Translations under genes and position numbers: made by a program
Shown here: piece by piece, positions 47,756-55,925 of the stretch
Numbering within the stretch: position 1 is the stretch's first letter
How the letters are laid out: every line of letters begins with the position of its first letter
Assembly (NCBI RefSeq): GCF_000711885.1
Contig: NZ_JONK01000004.1
Location: forward strand, 62,001-126,000
DNA length: 64,000 bases
Direction of reading: 5' to 3'
Origin: Chromobacterium haemolyticum DSM 19808
GTDB taxonomy: Bacteria > Pseudomonadota > Gammaproteobacteria > Burkholderiales > Chromobacteriaceae
Notes under the pieces: generated by a model
The model's input: only the letters and a program-made list of their open reading frames with translations
The model's database searches: none
What the model was told of the DNA's origin: nothing

Positions 47756-48673
47756 TCAGTGAGCGGCTGTCGTGGGGCTGGCCATGGCCTGTCTCAAGTA
47801 GTCGATGAACACTCGCAGTTTTGCCGGCTGATGCAGGTGGTGGGGGTAGTACAGGTAAAAAGCCTCCGCAGGCGGCATCCAAGCCCCCAGCACGCTCACC
47901 AGGCTGCCGTCGGCCAGATGAGGCGCAGCCATCGCTTGCGGCAAATAAACAATACCGAGCCCGCCCAGCGCGACATGCAGCGCCGCCGCGGTGTCGTTGG
48001 CGGTTAGCGGGCCTTGCACCGAGACTTCGAATGGCCGCCCTGCGTCGACGAATTGCCAGCGGTAGATCTGGCCGCTGCTGGCGAAGCGATAGCGCAGGCA
48101 ATCATGCTGTCGCAATTGGGACGGATGCTCGGGCGTGCCGCGCGCCTGCAGGTAGCCAGCGCTTGCCGCCACGCAGAAGCGCAGCGGAGCGCTGACCGCC
48201 ACCGCCTGCATGTCTTGTTGCAGGCTCTCGCCAAAGCGCAGGCCGGCATCCAGGCCCCGCTCCACGATATCCACCAATTGATTGTTCACGTCCAGCTCCA
48301 GCCGCAGTTGCGGGTGCGCGCGCATGAAGCCGGGCAACAGCGGATACAGCAGCAGGCTGGCGGCGGTGTGAGGCAAGGTCAGCTTCAGCGTGCCGCTGAC
48401 CTGTCCTTGCCACTGGCGGGTGTCGTCCAGCGCGCTATCCAGCTGTTCCAGTAGCGGCGTTATCCGCGCCAGCAGCGCTTGGCCTGCCTCTGTGAGCCCA
48501 ACCTTGCGGGTGGTGCGGTTCAATAGGCGCACGCCCAATTGGGCCTCCAGCTGACGCAGAGTCTGGCTGAGGGCCGAGGGCGTGATTTCTTGCTGGGCGG
48601 CTGCGCGGGTGAAGCTGCCATGCCGGGCTATCAAGCGGAAAGCTTGCAGCGCATGCAGGGAGTTTTGCGTCAT
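47756..48673 (-). CDS. LysR-family transcriptional regulator
   Basis: The 305-residue product has the winged helix LQAFRLIARHGSFTRAAAQQEITPSALSQTLRQLEAQLGVRLLNRTTRKVGLTEAGQALL and a substrate-binding domain of the subgroup with SLQQDMQAVAVSAPLRFCVAASAGYL. It is divergent from an aldo/keto reductase gene across 94 bp, the usual LysR-target layout. Confidence 0.92.
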   Translation of the reverse strand: MTQNSLHALQAFRLIARHGSFTRAAAQQEITPSALSQTLRQLEAQLGVRLLNRTTRKVGLTEAGQALLARITPLLEQLDSALDDTRQWQGQVSGTLKLTLPHTAASLLLYPLLPGFMRAHPQLRLELDVNNQLVDIVERGLDAGLRFGESLQQDMQAVAVSAPLRFCVAASAGYLQARGTPEHPSQLRQHDCLRYRFASSGQIYRWQFVDAGRPFEVSVQGPLTANDTAAALHVALGGLGIVYLPQAMAAPHLADGSLVSVLGAWMPPAEAFYLYYPHHLHQPAKLRVFIDYLRQAMASPTTAAH

Positions 48674-48767
48674 TGTGAAGTTTTTCTACGTAATACATGC
48701 AGATTAAGCCTATTTTTCCGGTGGCGGCAAGCGCATATGCTTCAGGCATCTCAACCGATCACGAAAG

Positions 48768-49766
48768 ATGGCAGACATGAAGCAACGAACCCTGGGCCGT
48801 AATGGTCCTTCCGTTTCCGTACTGGGCTTGGGTTGCATGGGCATGAGCGCTTTTTACGGCGCGCATGACGATGCGGAATCGCTGCGCACGCTGAATCACG
48901 CGCTGGATCGCGGCGTCAATTTGCTAGACACCGCCGATATGTACGGCCCCTATCGCAATGAGGCGTTGTTGGCGCAAGTATTGAAGTCGCGTCGCCAGGA
49001 GGTTGTGTTGGCCACCAAGTTCGGCATCGTGATGGACGCGGCCAATCCCGCCGCGCGCGGCGTCAACGGCCGGCCGGAGTATGTGCGCAGCAGCTGCGAG
49101 GGCAGCCTCAAGCGGCTGGGGATCGACGTTATCGACCTTTACTACCTGCATCGCGTGGATCCACAGGTGCCGATCGAGGAAACCGTGGGGGCGATGGCGG
49201 AGTTAGTCTGCGCGGGCAAGGTTCGTTATCTGGGCTTGTCCGAAGCCGCGCCGGACACCTTGCGCCGCGCGCACGCCATTCATCCCATCCAAGCGCTGCA
49301 AAGCGAATATTCGTTGTGGACGCGGGACCCGGAGCAGCAAACGCTGGCTCTGTGCCGGGAGCTGGGCATCGGTTTCGTCGCCTACAGTCCCTTGGGCCGC
49401 GGATTCCTGACCGGAGCGATTCGAAGCCCGGACGACTTTGACGCAGACGACTACAGGCGGAGCAGTCCGCGTTTTCTCGGCGAGAATTTCCGCCGCAATC
49501 TGGCGCTTGTGGAGCGGGTGAAGGCCCTGGCCGAGGCCAAGGGCTGCAGTCCGGCGCAATTGGCGCTGGCCTGGGTATTGGCGCACGGCGAGCATATCGT
49601 CGCCATCCCCGGCGCGCGCCGCATTCGTAATCTGGATGACAACCTGGGCGCTTTGGCGTTGGAGTTGAGCCCAGCGGAAGTGGCGGAAATCGACGCGGTA
49701 TTCCCGCCGGAGGCTGTCAGCGGTTTGCGCTACGCGGCTGAGGTGATGGCGACAGTTCAGCGTTGA
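48768..49766 (+). CDS. Aldo/keto reductase
   Basis: The 332-residue TIM-barrel NADPH-dependent oxidoreductase has the catalytic tetrad: Asp in [10 protein letters not shown], Tyr in the same segment, Lys in VLATKFGIV and His in [16 protein letters not shown]. The NADP-binding end has [21 protein letters not shown]. The substrate is unknown. ATG 48768 is used; ATG 48777 three codons later is equally possible. It is probably controlled by the divergent LysR protein. Confidence 0.93.
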   Translation: MADMKQRTLGRNGPSVSVLGLGCMGMSAFYGAHDDAESLRTLNHALDRGVNLLDTADMYGPYRNEALLAQVLKSRRQEVVLATKFGIVMDAANPAARGVNGRPEYVRSSCEGSLKRLGIDVIDLYYLHRVDPQVPIEETVGAMAELVCAGKVRYLGLSEAAPDTLRRAHAIHPIQALQSEYSLWTRDPEQQTLALCRELGIGFVAYSPLGRGFLTGAIRSPDDFDADDYRRSSPRFLGENFRRNLALVERVKALAEAKGCSPAQLALAWVLAHGEHIVAIPGARRIRNLDDNLGALALELSPAEVAEIDAVFPPEAVSGLRYAAEVMATVQR

Positions 49767-49774
49767 GCGTAGTG

Positions 49775-50236
49775 TTAGCGGTCTCGTTGCCAGTCGCGGC
49801 GGTCCCGCTCATGGTCGTGGCCATGGTCGTGATCGTCGTGCCAGTCACGGTGGTCGCGATCCTTCTGCCGATCCTGATCGCGTTCATGCTCGTGGCCGCG
49901 GTGGACTTCGTGGTAATGCGGCACGTAGACCTGGCGATACCATTCATCGCGGACAAAATACACCGGCCTGCCACAGGCGTTGTAGCGGCCGCAGTAGCGG
50001 CCCCAGTGCTTGGCATGCCCTGGCGGCACCCGCAAATAAATTGGAGCGATGGCCACCGGGACAGGCTGAATGATCACTGGCTGTGGCGAGATCAGCTCCG
50101 GCGCCGGGAAGCCGCCGATATTCAACTGACCGTAAAATCCGGGTTCTCCGACGCTGATGGATACGCCGGCCTGGGCCGGCGCGGCGCTGAGCCAGGCGGA
50201 GGCGCCAAGCGCAGCGAATACGAACAAGTGTTTCAT
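49775..50236 (-). CDS. Secreted His/Asp/Arg-rich protein, putative metal binder
   Basis: The 153-residue product has a signal peptide (MKHLFVFAALGASAWLSAAPAQA), a short domain with PVPVAIAPIYLRVPPGHAKHWGRYCGRYNACGRPVYFV carrying two Cys, and a tail rich in His, Asp, Arg and Glu (HRGHEHERDQDRQKDRDHRDWHDDHDHGHDHERDRRDW as a repeating pattern). Such tails often bind Zn, Ni or Cu, but no function is established. It ends 8 bp from the convergent aldo/keto reductase stop. Confidence 0.75.
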   Translation of the reverse strand: MKHLFVFAALGASAWLSAAPAQAGVSISVGEPGFYGQLNIGGFPAPELISPQPVIIQPVPVAIAPIYLRVPPGHAKHWGRYCGRYNACGRPVYFVRDEWYRQVYVPHYHEVHRGHEHERDQDRQKDRDHRDWHDDHDHGHDHERDRRDWQRDR

Positions 50237-50512
50237 GGCAGTGTCCTTTTATAGTACAAGCGAGTGTTGTACTGCCAATATCGGCCAGCACTATTGCGCA
50301 TGCGCGAATTTCAAGCGCTGAATTATGTGGATTGTTGGCGAAAAAGGGTTTTGCAAACAAAACGCACAGTTTGGAACTCGAGAGAGGCGACACCGCCGTT
50401 GCCTGCTTGAATATGGGATGCGGCAATAGCTCAAGGTTTGCCACGCTGCGGCGATGGAGGTTGAAACTCCTTTTGCAATAAGGGCTGTACCGTGGATACA
50501 TTCCGTTTTCTT

Positions 50513-50654
50513 AGAGCCTGTTCAAAGTCTGGCGAGCCAGGGTGAGACAAGGCGAAAACGAGCGAAACAGCGGAATGGTGGAGGGGGACATGAGTATTTT
50601 GAGCTTGTTTTTAACGCCGTGTCGCCGCAGCGCAGCAGATCGTAAACAGCTTCT
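50513..50654 (+). repeat. Dispersed 142-bp inverted-repeat element, copy D
   Basis: It starts AGAGCCTGTTCAAAGTC and ends GATCGTAAACAGCTTCT. The body has GGTGAGACAAGGCGAAAACG, GCGGAATGG and ATGAGTATT. It lies at the left border of the accessory region, 7 bp from the tail of a possible outer-membrane protein remnant. The 276 bp between it and the secreted-protein gene show no other feature. Confidence 0.8.
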
Positions 50655-50661
50655 TAAGCGG

Positions 50662-50706
50662 CTAGAAGGCCAGCTTCACGGCTGAGGCAAAGTAGTACGG
50701 GGCGGG
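50662..50706 (-). pseudogene. Possible C-terminal remnant of an outer-membrane beta-barrel protein
   Basis: On the minus strand the codons before TAG (50662-50664) read PAPYYFASAVKLAF. Alternating hydrophobic residues ending in Phe are the usual beta-barrel assembly signal. Upstream the frame enters a terminator hairpin and non-homologous sequence, so nothing else of such a gene remains. Chance resemblance cannot be excluded over 14 residues. Confidence 0.35.
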
Positions 50707-50709
50707 GAT

Positions 50710-50742
50710 AAAAAAAGCCGCGCACCATTCGGCGAGCGGCTT
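50710..50742 (-). terminator. Terminator on the minus strand
   Basis: On the minus strand AAGCCGC, a 14-nt loop, GCGGCTT and T-run. It would end transcripts from the truncated membrane protein gene at 51023-51367. Between 50743 and 51022 I see only lower-G+C DNA with no supported gene. Confidence 0.6.
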
Positions 50743-51022
50743 GGCCGTGTTGTTGGTTTACAGCGTTCGTGAAAAATATGGCCATTTATTTGTAATGGTT
50801 TTTCATCTCCGTGCTCATGTGCCAAGCCCGTGAGTGCGCCGGCTACATGAAAAGACCCTACAAAATTTGCGCTCTCCGTGAAAATTTTGTCGTCGGTTAC
50901 AGCAAATCAATCACTTACAGATATAGCGCCAATGAACTATCAGCAGCCCATCTACCCCAGGTTTTGGCCGCGGGTGGGCCGTTTTGGCGTGAGTTCTTCC
51001 TCTGCCGGCTTATGGGATGTCG

Positions 51023-51367
51023 TTAAATGATTGACTCGCCAAGTTTCTTCAGCCTGGCGAAGTACATGACAAAGGCCGCCACAAAGAATGCGTCACCAAT
51101 GACCACAAGTATGGCGAAGTCTGATGTCCATCCATTTTGAAGCATGTATAAGAGGTTCAGTGCAAACAGAGCCTTACCAATGCCGCCCATAAACACGATG
51201 CCGGTGTGGCGTATGGGGTTGGATGCGACCATCAAGAATCCGAATCCATATAGGAGCGCAGTGCCCCACGCTCCTCTATAGACAGCGACCAACACCGGAT
51301 CAGTCAATTCACGTCCAAATTCACGCGCAAACATGCCGGCGCTATCGAGCAGTCCGGGGATGGCCCC
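51023..51367 (-). pseudogene. Membrane protein gene truncated at its 5' end by an IS element
   Basis: An ATG-initiated frame of 103 codons (51334 to 51023) continues upstream without a stop for 11 more codons (GAIPGLLDSAG) up to the exact IS boundary at 51367, so the original start has been lost. The residue pattern shows three or four membrane helices (AWGTALLYGFGFLMVAS, GIVFMGGIGKALFALNLLYML, FAILVVIGDAFFVAAFVMYF). It resembles small DUF4345-like membrane proteins. Codon use is less G+C-biased than in flanking core genes. Confidence 0.65.
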
Positions 51368-51430
51368 TGAATCGCCCCTCCTTTCCTAGACACTTCAAGA
51401 GCCTCACACTAGGCCCAGCAAGGAGGTGTC

Positions 51431-51709
51431 ATGAGCAGGCAGCGTTTCCCCGAAGAGTTCAAGATTGAAGCCGTCAAACAGGTCACTGAACGCGGCTATC
51501 CCGTCGCCGAAGTAGCCAGCCGTCTCGGCGTATCTGCCCACAGCCTGTATCAATGGCTGAAACGCTACGACCCCACGCGCGCCAAACCGGCCGAATCAGT
51601 AGACCAGCAAGCCGAAATCCGCCATCTCAAGGCAGAGCTGAAACGGGTCACCGAGGAACGCGACATCCTAAAAAAGGCCGCCGCATACTTTGCCAAGGAG
51701 TCCGGGTAA
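51431..51709 (+). CDS. IS3-family transposase OrfA
   Basis: The 92-residue protein has the helix-turn-helix FPEEFKIEAVKQVTERGYPVAEVASRLGVSAHSLYQWLKRY and a leucine-zipper-like coiled coil (EIRHLKAELKRVTEERDILKKAAAYFAKE). It binds the IS ends. The programmed -1 frameshift heptamer near its 3' end would fuse it to OrfB. Confidence 0.92.
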   Translation: MSRQRFPEEFKIEAVKQVTERGYPVAEVASRLGVSAHSLYQWLKRYDPTRAKPAESVDQQAEIRHLKAELKRVTEERDILKKAAAYFAKESG

Positions 51710-52580
51710 GGTATGCCTTCATCCGGGCCCACGAGCAGCAGTTTCCAGTCCGACGACTGTGTCGTGTCATGTCAGTGCATCCCAGCGGCTACTACGCCTG
51801 GAAAGCGTCCCCGCATTCACTCCGCGCCCGCGAAGACCAACGCTTGCTGGGGCAAATCAAGCAGGCTTGGCTCGAGAGTGGCGGTGTCTATGGCTACCGC
51901 AAGGTGTATGACGACCTGCAGGCTCAGGGGGAGCGCTGCGGCAAACATCGTGTGGCACGGCTGATGAAGCAGGAGGGCCTGCGTTCGCAGACGGGCTACC
52001 ACCGGCGCCCTGGGCATTACAGTGGCCGCCCGGCAGTGGTGGCGCCGAACCACCTGCAGCGCCAGTTCACCGTCGATGCGCCGAATAAAGCCTGGGTGAC
52101 CGACATCACGTATATCCGCACGCATGAGGGGTGGCTGTACCTGGCGGTGGTGCTCGACCTGTTCTCGCGACAGGTCATTGGCTGGTCGATGCAGTCACGT
52201 ATCGATAGAGAGCTGGTGCTGAATGCCTTGTTGATGGCGGTGTGGCGACGTCAGCCCAAGCAGGAGGTGCTGGTGCATTCCGACAGGGGAGTCAGTTCAG
52301 TAGTTACGACTGGCAGGACTTCTTGAAGGCCCATCGCTTGGTACCCAGCATGAGCCGGCGAGGAAACTGCCACGACAATGCCGTGGCGGAGAGTTTCTTT
52401 CAGCTACTGAAGCGGGAGCGCATCAAGCGAAAAACCTATCACGACCGGGAAGAAGCCCGCCGTGACATCTTCGATTACATCGAGATGTTCTACAACCCGA
52501 AACGCCGGCATGGTTCCGCAAACGGGCTATCGCCGGTAGAGTTTGAGAAGCAATATTTCCAACGGCTCAAGAGTGTCTAG
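51670..52580 (+). pseudogene. IS3-family transposase OrfB, inactivated by a frameshift
   Basis: After the -1 shift site the frame encodes a DDE integrase: HTH_21-like region, then WVTDITYIRTHEGWLYLAVVLDLFSRQVIGW (first Asp) and VLVHSD (second Asp). At 52284/52285 one base is missing from the expected GAC-CAG junction: the frame derails just after HSD, and GSQFSSYDWQDFLKAHRL...NAVAESFFQLLKRE, with the catalytic Glu, continues in another frame to 52580. The catalytic triad is therefore split and the element is probably not autonomous. Confidence 0.88.
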
Positions 52581-54507
52581 AGAAGCCGGGGCGATTCAGT
52601 GAAAGGGTCTGCTGAACCGCTTTTGGAGACGCTGGCTCTGCATCTAGACTTGCTGTCTGAGCCTGCTGAGAGTTAATACCTGATAGCCTAGCCGACTGTT
52701 TTCGTTTTTTGAGCTTCTTGCTGGCAAGCTGCTCGCCGATTACCTGACGAATCTGTTCTTTGGCTTGGGCGCGTTTCAGGGGATCGGTTTCGGATAGGCC
52801 GGCTTCGCGCAACTCTTGGCAAATAAGCTGATGGACTTCCAGGCGAAGGCCCGAGGCGTAGTCGAATTCGACCGCCGGTACTTTGATTGCTTCCCCGGTG
52901 TCAGGATGGACCACGTAGATGTGGCCAAGGTCAGCCCGGTTGTATCGAACCTGTACGGTTACCTTTTCTCCATACTGGTGGCGGATCGGATAGACCTCCC
53001 GGCTGTTGTAACGCAGGTTGAACAGCTCGATGCCGTAGTGCCAAAGTACCCGTTCTTCCCCTTCGGTCAACGCAACATCCAGCACTTTCAGATTCGGTAA
53101 GGCGGGTGGGTTGTCATGGGTGCCGTCCTGCCACATTCCCAGAGGCGTACGCTTGAGGCCACGATGAAACTTGACCGAGTACACGTCGACAATCCAGATG
53201 TGTAGGGCATGCATGAGTTCGTCGAATGTGGCCACGGCGGTTTTCAGCGGATCGTATCCATGGCGTTCCATCCAGTTGGAGAGGCTGGTTCCTGCCTGTG
53301 CATGCAGAAAGTTGCGAGAGATTGAGCCAAAGGCCCGCTCGACCATCCCTTTGAAATACGGTTTTCGCTTGGGGCAGAACTGCAGGATGATGCCTAGCTC
53401 GAAGCACGCCTGCTCCAGGGCACGGCTATGAAATTCCAGGCCATTGTCGCAGACCAGTGTCTGCATGAGTCCGAAGCATGGCCAAGTACCCTCGACACGT
53501 GAGTAGTGTTCGCTAACGTAGGCCTTCGGCAGGATGGTATTCCGTAGGTAGCCGAACACCGCCTCAGTGTTTGGTCCGCCGAAGCTGACGTAGATGCCGA
53601 GAATCATCCGGCTCTTCCGGTCGATGATGACGGTTAGCCACGGGCGGCCAAATGGCATTCCATTTTTTTCGTCTACGACAAATAGATCTACTGGTGTGTG
53701 GTCGACTTCAGCGGTTTCCAATATGAACTTGGCTTTGGGGCTGCCCAAGCTAGTGCGGAAGCGGAGTGACGCTTCTTGCTTGCCAAATTTGGCCACAGCC
53801 TGTTCGTAAGCAGGGTAGGCAAGGACTGCCCGACGTACGGTGTCATAACTTGGTAGAAGCAAGGTGTTATCGGGTGCACGCACTTGGTTCAAGGCATGAA
53901 TACGGACACGTAAGGCGTCATGAAGATCCACAATGCTAAATCCCGGTACTTCCAGATAGCGGGTCTCGATCAGCTCAATGAGCGCTTCCTGAACCTCGGT
54001 CGGGAAGCGGCAGCCAAACCATCCACGGGAATAGGGCTTTTCCAGCAAAGCGAGTGGATGATCATCATGCTGCAGCTTTTTCTTGAACCATCGGTAGATA
54101 GTTACAGTCGAGGGTACCTCAGGGTCTTCAAGTTGCTGAGCGATGCGTTCGAGAAGTGGCCGGAGCTTGGCTGGAGTGAAGACGATCTTATTCCCCATGG
54201 CCGAGAGCGCATCCAGATATTTTTTCCTCCGTAACGCTTCATCAATCGCCTTTTGCGGATAATTGCACAAGGTATCCGGATGTATACGGTTCGGCCCGGC
54301 AGCGGACGGAAGGTCGGCGATCGGCTTGGATGTAATGCGCCCGGCTGCCCATAGTTCCAGAAGCTGCTGCTTGGTGTGCTGGTACACCACCAAAGAGGCG
54401 ATATCCTCCAGGGTCACAAGGTTGCCGTTGATCACCCGGACGACGCTGACTTCTCGCCCATCCAAAAGGAAGGTGCTGCCTTGGTTAAAGCGAATTGACG
54501 AAGACAT
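52567..54507 (-). CDS. TnsB-like DDE transposase of a Tn7-like element, 3' end replaced by IS sequence
   Basis: The 646-codon frame has an N-terminal DNA-binding half, an rve/DDE core with Asp in TAEVDHTPVDLFVVDE, Asp in TLVCDNGLEFHSRAL and Glu in YFKGMVERAFGSISRNF, and a Mu-transposase C-terminal barrel (EVYPIRHQYGEKVTVQVRYN). The last native residues are about ...AVQQTLS; the final 11 codons lie in the IS3 right end (from 52598). The C-terminal segment, which in Tn7 TnsB contacts TnsC, is therefore missing. tnsA lies upstream with a 23-bp overlap. No tnsC, tniQ/tnsD or tnsE is present. G+C is clearly below that of core genes. Confidence 0.85.
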   Translation of the reverse strand: MSSSIRFNQGSTFLLDGREVSVVRVINGNLVTLEDIASLVVYQHTKQQLLELWAAGRITSKPIADLPSAAGPNRIHPDTLCNYPQKAIDEALRRKKYLDALSAMGNKIVFTPAKLRPLLERIAQQLEDPEVPSTVTIYRWFKKKLQHDDHPLALLEKPYSRGWFGCRFPTEVQEALIELIETRYLEVPGFSIVDLHDALRVRIHALNQVRAPDNTLLLPSYDTVRRAVLAYPAYEQAVAKFGKQEASLRFRTSLGSPKAKFILETAEVDHTPVDLFVVDEKNGMPFGRPWLTVIIDRKSRMILGIYVSFGGPNTEAVFGYLRNTILPKAYVSEHYSRVEGTWPCFGLMQTLVCDNGLEFHSRALEQACFELGIILQFCPKRKPYFKGMVERAFGSISRNFLHAQAGTSLSNWMERHGYDPLKTAVATFDELMHALHIWIVDVYSVKFHRGLKRTPLGMWQDGTHDNPPALPNLKVLDVALTEGEERVLWHYGIELFNLRYNSREVYPIRHQYGEKVTVQVRYNRADLGHIYVVHPDTGEAIKVPAVEFDYASGLRLEVHQLICQELREAGLSETDPLKRAQAKEQIRQVIGEQLASKKLKKRKQSARLSGINSQQAQTASLDAEPASPKAVQQTLSLNRPGFSRHS

Positions 54508-55195
54508 AGTCGTCCTCCTGTTCTGTCAAAGTGATCACAGTGTCCGTGGTGATGGGCCGATCAAGATCACAGCTCACCAGTCCATGAGCGATCAGGCGCA
54601 TGATGGCCCCCAAGTTTCCAAGCTCCTGCGAAAGCTGGTTTATAGTTGCCCGGCCGCCATGGCTAAATTGGCTGAGTAGTTGCTGCCTTGCCAGCCGGTC
54701 CTCTAGTGAGAAAGGTTGACGCAAGTAACGGTGCAACTGCTTGAGGTTGTCTAGCCGATGCGGTGCTCGAATGGAGTCGCTTGAGAGCACGATGAACTCG
54801 TGGCCTTGGTGCTGCATGGCATCACGGATGTGTCGCAGCTTTTCGTTAACGTCCGGCCTGGCCAGGGAGCGCGCCGGTTTTACCTCAACGATCAAAATCG
54901 AGCCGTCCCTTATCGTCAGGGCGTAATCAGGGGTATAGCGCCGGACTTTATTGCCCATCGCGTATCGGAGCTTGAACGGCTGCTCCTTGATATCGACAAC
55001 TTGTGGAGTAAAGTCGAATAGGTATAACGCATCGCGTTCTAGTAACTGTTCGAACCCAACCATTCGTCTTGCTGTGACGGATGGGAAGCTGCCACGAATA
55101 ATGGTTCCTGTGGGTGCGACGATTTGACGAGCTGGCGAATGCGTTTCTCTCTGCCGACCTGGCCATGGGCCAGTAGCATGTATTAGATATGTCAT
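54485..55195 (-). CDS. TnsA-like endonuclease of a Tn7-like transposon
   Basis: The 236-residue product has a PD-(D/E)XK nuclease core: Glu in MVGFEQLLERDALYLFDF, Asp in RRYTPDYALTI and the EVKP lysine motif in ILIVEVKPARSLARPD, matching the E-D-K catalytic set of TnsA. A C-terminal winged-helix-like region (GGRATINQLSQELGNLGAIMRLIAHGLVSCDL) follows. TnsA makes the 5' cuts that allow cut-and-paste transposition with TnsB. GGAGAG precedes ATG 55195. Confidence 0.85.
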   Translation of the reverse strand: MTYLIHATGPWPGRQRETHSPARQIVAPTGTIIRGSFPSVTARRMVGFEQLLERDALYLFDFTPQVVDIKEQPFKLRYAMGNKVRRYTPDYALTIRDGSILIVEVKPARSLARPDVNEKLRHIRDAMQHQGHEFIVLSSDSIRAPHRLDNLKQLHRYLRQPFSLEDRLARQQLLSQFSHGGRATINQLSQELGNLGAIMRLIAHGLVSCDLDRPITTDTVITLTEQEDDYVFVNSL

Positions 55196-55312
55196 TGTTT
55201 CTCTCCGATTTCGTTAGCGAGAGGACGTGACTATGCCTCTCGACACAACGAGTTCGCTTTAAAAAGACAAACGGAGCTTGACCTTAGGGGGAGAGGGAAC
55301 GATACTTGGCTT

Positions 55313-55397
55313 GTCGAAGGCCCTTTATGTATCGAGTTCGGCTCGTATTCCTAAAGGATCAAGTGAGGGTAGGTGCGAAAGCACCTACCCTTTTCTT
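55313..55397 (+). ncRNA. Possible short transcript with a strong terminator, beside tnsA
   Basis: TTGACC (55278-55283), a 17-bp spacer and GATACT (55301-55306) form a promoter-like site. About 55 nt after the predicted start a perfect terminator follows: GGGTAGGTGC, GAAA loop, GCACCTACCC, TTTT. The intervening sequence has a CGAG-TTCGG-CTCG hairpin and no ORF. It could be a small RNA or an insulating terminator inside the transposon end. The rest of the 730-bp tnsA-lysS gap (55398-55698) is AT-rich with no gene seen. Confidence 0.35.
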
Positions 55398-55698
55398 GTT
55401 TGTCAGCTGGAAAGGCTTTGCAGATTCCTTTATTGCGCTAATGGATCTCCTCCGTTATTGATGCGTGGCTTCAAATTGTATAGTAGCTATATTCGGGGGT
55501 TTTTAGGTGGAATATATTAGACGCTACAGCAAAGATTTCCAATTAAAATATTTTAATTTCAACTGGCAGAGTGTATTTCCGACGATATTGTGAAATAAAA
55601 AAACTAGTATTGTGATACAAAAAATTCAGAAATTTGGCTAATATCCCTTTGGGCTAATTTGAATATGCCCGGAGTGATGGATAAGGAATAGTAGAAAT

Positions 55699-55900
55699 AA
55701 AAAAGCCCCGATTTAAAGTCGGGGCTTTTTTTGAGCAAACACTCTGTTTTTCACCTAAATGCTGAAAATTTGCATCAACTCTGCAAACCTACACGACGGG
55801 ACGTAAAAAAGCCCCGCACAGTGGCGGAGCTTTTTTAGAGCCGAGTAATATGGATTTCTCACTTTTTGCAAAAAAATCCCATTAACTCTGCAAACCTACA
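55699..55900. repeat. Imperfect tandem repeat of about 106 bp: terminator hairpin plus a conserved 17-mer
   Basis: Two units have the same layout. Unit 1 has hairpin GCCCCGA/TCGGGGC flanked by A6 and T7 (55699-55732) and ends in AACTCTGCAAACCTACA (55777-55793). Unit 2 has hairpin GCCCCGC/GCGGAGC (55805-55836) and ends in the identical 17-mer (55884-55900). The middles have diverged. On the minus strand each 17-mer reads TGTAGGTTTGCAGAGTT, beginning with TGT as Tn7-type ends do; the outer one lies 25 bp from lysS. It may be a transposon end or a duplicated lysS terminator. Confidence 0.6.
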
Positions 55901-55925
55901 GCCCTAATGTGGAGGCTTGGGACGC

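Larger units (their letters stand above)
51368..52598 (+). mobile_element. IS3-family insertion sequence, 1231 bp, frameshifted orfB
   Basis: Imperfect terminal inverted repeats define the ends: TGAATCGCCCCTCCTTTCCT from 51368 and, read inward from 52598 on the minus strand, TGAATCGCCCCGGCTTCTCT; both continue with AGACACT. The element has overlapping orfA and orfB with the slippery heptamer A AAA AAG at 51670-51676. No 3- to 4-bp target duplication is present (CCC on the left, GTG on the right). Both neighbouring genes are cut at its borders, so it marks a deletion or recombination junction. Confidence 0.9.

Noticed and set aside
50811-51026. Plus-strand 71-codon ORF in the accessory region
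   Set aside because: No Shine-Dalgarno, no domain, and its end runs into the convergent truncated membrane gene; not supported as a gene.
55397-55415. Resemblance of GTCAGCTGGAAAG to the end of type I-F CRISPR repeats
   Set aside because: There is no partner half-repeat, no second copy at CRISPR spacing and no cas gene nearby, so this is chance similarity.
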